DNA from: Rhizopus sp. PT2906
Taxonomy: Eukaryota > Mucoromycota > Mucoromycetes > Mucorales > Rhizopodaceae
Direction: 5' to 3'
NCBI GenBank assembly: GCA_025529335.1
Contig: JAMYHX010000600.1
Location: forward strand, 1-22,808
DNA: 22,808 bases
Position 1 is the stretch's first letter. Each line of letters begins with the position of its first letter. Both the position numbers and the translations under genes were made by a program. Below the pieces are notes generated by a model. The model did not search any database. It was not told the DNA's origin and was given only the letters and a program-made list of their open reading frames with translations. Positions 18,537 through 22,808 of this stretch are shown one piece after another.

Positions 18537-21533
18537 TTACAATTCTATGTGCCTAGTAAGAGGTATGTCTTTGATTTCTACCGGAGCATCCTCTTCTTCT
18601 GCATCAGGATCAGTCCCATAAACGGTTCTTGGCCACTCATCTTCATCGTCGTCATCACCTGCGACGAGTTCTGTGCCATTCACAAACTGTGGTTCTGGTT
18701 CGTATGCCTCGGGTAGCTCCGTAGGCTCATCATCCAAGTCCTCTTCATCGTCATCTAGTGTCGCTGTAGGATCATCTTCTTCATATTCCATGTCTTCATA
18801 TTCCATCTCTTCATATTCCATCTCTTCATATTGAGACTCAAATAAGGGTTCTGTGGGTGTCACTACCCACTCTTCTTCCTCCACCTCTACCTCTTCTTGT
18901 TTGACACTTACAGGGTGCATCTTTACAGCATATCTTCCACAGTCAAGCTGCCACTTGCCTAAAGATTCTGCGCGTTGACACTCATCTAACGACCAGGTTT
19001 CACCATATGTAATAGGTGCGTAGATCAAATATGTGTAAATAATCGCAGCGGTGATGACGACCAAAACCAGAGGCTTCGCTTTGACGGCCACCTTGCGAGT
19101 GACAAGATCAATACCGACGCCCATAGTAAGAACAGCAAAATAAAGCGAAGGCATGTAGTGGTGCAGGAACAGCTGTCGTTTCATAAAGTAAAAGGGGAGG
19201 TAGTGTATAGCCCATGCAGCAACAAAGAAACCAGCAGAGTTCTCATAAAACTGTCTTTGACCACCAAAATGATCATGGTAACCACGTTTATCACGTAGTT
19301 GGAAGAAAGCAGCAAGGATCAAAAAATTGAAAACACTCACGGTTGATACCCAATAGATCAATGGGTTACCTAAAAGGATGATCTGTCGTGTATCCTTTGA
19401 CCAGAATGCAATACCCGATAACAGAACTGGCCATGCTGAGGGTCGCGATTCATAGGGATGAGTGTCAGTCAGATCCTTATTCACGGTCCACATTTTCTTT
19501 TGCAAGTAAATAAATTTTTCATAAAAGCTTGGACGAGGCTCAAGAACTCTAGGCACACTGTCAGGCACTATCAAAAAAAGATAATGCTCATGTTAGCTCT
19601 ATATTTCAATCTCTTTTTTTTTTTCTAAGCTTACATAGATCATTTTCATGCTGATCAACCTTCCATAGCGTCTTTGGTTTTGTTCCTTCCACAATACAGG
19701 ATACTTCCAATTGCTGAAATCCCCAATCGGGAAGTCTTTCCATATTAGAATAAAGTCTGCAACTTTGGTTCGGGTGATATAGGCGAAAAGAGACTTTTCT
19801 AGCTTCAAGCTTATCACCATCTTCAATTTCGACCTTCCAAAAGTCATTAGAATCGCCTTCGAAATCAGGAAATCCATAGCCACTGACGAACAAGACTGTT
19901 AGGTTTATGAATTAATACAAAAAATAAAACGTACCTGACTTCTTTATGATATGTTGTATCCGTAACGGGTGCAGCAACATCATGACTATGTAGCTTACGT
20001 GGAGCTGTTTCTACATGCTCAAGACGAACGAGATCTCCATGACGGACGTATTGGAGCCATGTCTTGTTATCGTTTGCCAAGATATCTGGGATTAATTCTT
20101 GCTCCGTCTCATTAGCTTTTAATATCCTCCACCAATTATTGTCATCTCTGAAAGGATAAAGCGTAATCTGTTGCTGTTGCGATCCTTCGGGGTAATACGA
20201 TTTATGTGAGTGGAGATATCCATTGACACTTTCCAAATGACGTATTGTGATTAATGATCCATATACAATGGCTTTTGAAATAATAAGTGTGTGATTAGAT
20301 TGAGGTTGGATAAACTACTTACGGACGGGCTCTTCTACAGGATCAATTCCTTTCAATTCGTTTTGGAATTCAACTGTCATAAACGTGTCACCGGGGCCAG
20401 GCTGTGTCAAGATAGCAAAGTGAATGTAGAAACAGGAAATATACAGGATGATTGGAAGAATAAATAAGCCGATGAATCGAAATATAAAATGTGCTGTAAA
20501 TTGAGACTATGACACGGTTATCATTTACATGCTCTCATATGCTTGTTACTTTTTTTTTTACCTTTGTCACTTGAAGATTACCCCAGATATACCAAAGCTG
20601 TTTGATGGTTGATAAGCCAACAGTTGCCATGGTAAATAAACCAACCCATTTACTAGTAAAGCTGCAGCCTATGCCTACACCTGTCAGTAGCAACCATTGC
20701 CACCATTCCCTTTTAAATGCCCTTTACGAGAGGTTAATGCACACACAAACTACATGATCTTTTCACGACTTGCCTTGATTGATAGAATTTAGTATATGCA
20801 AAAATGGTGAAAGCTGTAAAGAATAAGAGATATGAATCCAGTAAAATCAATCTATTGTTGGCAACCAATCCGTTCTCTTGGTAAAATTAATGAGTTATTT
20901 GATATACCAATATTTACTTTACTTACCAAAACAGATGGCGATGGCAGCAGCAATAGCAGCCATATTAGAATGCCCGCATCCTCTGATAGTTAAATAAGCA
21001 AGAGGTATAACCAATGCTCCAAACAGGGCACCAAAAGTACGCATCTGTACAAATGGCACAGTATTCGGATATTCCCTACAAATAATCAATTTGAGCATTA
21101 CTTTTCCCCTTATTTTTTTTTGTCTGGGGGCTATATTACATTCCAATTTCTTCAAATTCAAAGGATCCATTAAACCCGCATATCCAAGCAATAAATGTGA
21201 TCAATAGCTTTGCCAACTATATCAACTTTGCTGTTTAGTTATGTATCCATATAAATATATATACTAATGACCATATGCTGAACTTACGGGTGGATGAACA
21301 TCAAAGAAATAGCTTTGTTTGATATAATATGCAGCATATTTACCAAAGTGAACTTCATCAAACCTGCATATCCATTGTCAAGCAAATGCAAATTAAATTA
21401 TTCTATGTATTTACACAACTTGAGAAGGAAAAGATATATTCTTGAATCGAACAGGAATAGCCAATATAAACAATACGAGTGCTATCCACTTGTCATAGGG
21501 ATTAGACCTAGATCTAATCTCACTTGATGCCAT
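18537..21533 (-). CDS. Protein O-mannosyltransferase (PMT family) with long acidic tail
   Basis: Transfers mannose from dolichyl-phosphate-mannose to Ser/Thr of secretory proteins in the ER. Ten exons join in frame to 827 residues: 21533-21415, 21363-21288, 21216-21140, 21075-20927, 20876-20774, 20721-20562, 20506-20323, 20271-19935, 19882-19635 and 19567-18537. The catalytic loop FDEVHFGKYAAYY (D42, E43) and DVHPPLAKLL are intact. GSFEFEEIG and ENGLVANNRLILLD follow. A luminal MIR block spans about 295-485 (GYLHSHKSYYPEGSQQQQ, LHSHD, LPDWGFQQLEV). The C-terminal membrane part contains HYLPFYFMKRQLFLHHYMP. I favour the PMT1/PMT2 side over PMT4 from the MIR wording, but am unsure. Odd points: a GC-AG intron (20773-20722) and a 120-residue acidic tail with tandem repeats. 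The ATG at 21533 is the first Met before the TM1 region. Confidence 0.92.
18778..18832. repeat. 15-bp tandem repeat in the mannosyltransferase tail
   Basis: Three full copies and one partial copy of TCTTCATATTCCATS (15 nt) keep the reading frame and encode repeated Glu-Glu-Met-Glu-Tyr on the minus strand. This is an in-frame minisatellite, likely variable in copy number between strains. Confidence 0.75.
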
Positions 21534-21706
21534 TTCACGCAATGAAAAAGAAAAAAAGAAAAAGAAAAGGAAAAGAGGCGAGTTATTCGTCTGCTTTTTA
21601 TTTCCTGTTACACTATTTTTCCACAGACAATTGGTCAAGTCAAAAAAGGCAACAAGGGGTGCTGTCAAGAAGAGTGCCCTTCTTCTCTCTTTTTTCGTTG
21701 CCTAAA

Positions 21707-22808
21707 TTAGCATCCAATTGTTTTTCGCATAGTGTCCAGTAAAATGTCAGCATGATGCCTTTGAAAGGTCAACATAGGTCTCAATCGCACCGTCTTTTCA
21801 CCACATCCACCCATATTAACACCTCGCTGTCTCATCTCTGTCAGGAAAGCATCTCTGTCGTCCATATCAAATGCTATAAATGATCCCTGGCCGCGCACAT
21901 TTTCAAACTTGGGAATTTTCTTGAGATGGTCCTGTAAGTATTGACCTACTTCCTTGACGTTATCCAGCAGATTCTTGCTCTTTATTTCCTGAACAATTTT
22001 AGCGGCCTGCATCGCACGAACAGGATCCCCCATCCATGTGTTATACAGTCTATAAGGTTGGTCTGGACGAAGACGTGAGTGCATGTAGAAACCGGCTGCT
22101 TGAAACTTTTTGGAAAATGTGACAATATCAGGAGGCGTAGGTAAATTCCATGCTTCATGGGCCCAGAATGTGCCTGTGGCTCCCACGCCTGTTTGAACCT
22201 CATCTACGATAAAGAGAGCATCATGTTTCTTGCAAAGAGCCTGTAGTTGTCTGAAAAATTCAGGAGAAGCTAAGGGTCTACAAGTCAGTTTGTTTCTCTT
22301 TCTCTTTTTTATGTAGAACCCTACCATGGTTATCGCCACCTTCGGACTGAACGGGCTCTATGATGACACCAGCCACCTTTCCTTCACCCATTATCGTGTC
22401 AGCTACTTCCAATGCCTCTTTTTCAACCCGTCTATTATACTCCTCGTGTTCGTCCAAGGGGTACTTTAGCTTTGGAAAAGGTGCCTTGGGCCAATTAAAT
22501 GCAGGAATATCAACTTTATGGATAGCCTTGCTAGCAGTAGTAGATAAGGAACCCAAGAGGCGACCATGAAATGCTTGCTGGAAACTCAAGATGACCATAT
22601 CATCAGGAGAGCCAGGCGCTTGATTCTTCATGCATGATTCCAACTCCTGCACGCTAAAATCAGCTTGACCTCTTTTCTTTGCTGCCTTGTACATGAATGC
22701 TGTTTTGAATGCATTTTCATTTGCACACGATCCACACATGACTGTAAACACGTTCGACATACCCTTTGGAGCAACCGAGATGAAAGCGCTTTTAACCGAA
22801 TCGATCCA
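21707..22808 (-). CDS. 4-aminobutyrate (GABA) aminotransferase, partial at window edge
   Basis: A PLP enzyme that moves the amino group of GABA to 2-oxoglutarate, giving succinic semialdehyde and glutamate; first step of the GABA shunt (yeast Uga1, mammalian ABAT). Two exons are present: 22808-22325 (5' end cut by the window) and 22269-21707, giving 348 residues of a protein usually near 470-500, so about the first 130 are missing. Visible motifs are VMCGSCANENAFK, AFHGRLLGSLSTT, IIEPVQSEGGDNHASPEFF rebuilt across the 55-nt intron, IVDEVQTGVGATG with the PLP-binding Asp, and DIVTFSKKFQAAG with the Schiff-base Lys. The C-terminus LRPMLTF closes the fold. It is in tandem with the mannosyltransferase gene (same strand, 173 bp between). 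Class III aminotransferase is certain, and GABA specificity is well supported by the GGDNHAS and FSKK contexts. Confidence 0.93.

Overview
The window looks like nuclear DNA of an early-diverging fungus, most likely Mucoromycota (Mucorales-like). The DNA is AT-rich. Genes carry many short introns (mostly about 42-130 nt, GT-AG) and are tightly packed. The transposase remnants resemble Tc1/mariner and Mutator-like families I associate with Mucorales. The species cannot be named from sequence alone.

Layout. Positions 1-2570 are a graveyard of decayed reading frames, starting with a DDE transposase fragment read in frame into a TnpB/Fanzor-like C-terminus. From 2573 to 7805 two intact plus-strand genes lie 169 bp apart: nuclear poly(A) polymerase (9 exons, 601 aa) and a COP1-type RING/coiled-coil/WD40 E3 ubiquitin ligase (11 exons, 701 aa). 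From 7806 to 14283 is a 6.5-kb accessory island. It holds a 239-bp MITE-like inverted-repeat element, a broken gene of unknown family, an internally deleted Mutator-like element with a SWIM zinc finger and candidate TIRs, a Tc1/mariner-type transposase remnant, and a frameshifted TLDc-domain gene. It also holds one intact but unrecognised 239-aa gene on the minus strand.

From 14284 to the end the window is again ordinary gene space: an NRAMP divalent-metal transporter (4 exons, 589 aa), an ArfGAP1/Gcs1-type ArfGAP (7 exons, 366 aa), a protein O-mannosyltransferase on the minus strand (10 exons, 827 aa, long acidic tail, one GC-AG intron), and the C-terminal two thirds of a GABA aminotransferase on the minus strand, cut by the window edge.

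The intact genes do not form one pathway. They cover mRNA 3'-end formation, ubiquitin signalling, metal uptake, COPI traffic, ER glycosylation and GABA metabolism, and look like unlinked eukaryotic genes. Exon boundaries were worked out by hand from splice sites, frame continuity and family motifs. I see no convincing new multi-gene system. The best leads are the COP1 orthologue in a fungus, the unrecognised 239-aa protein, and the nested decaying elements of the island.
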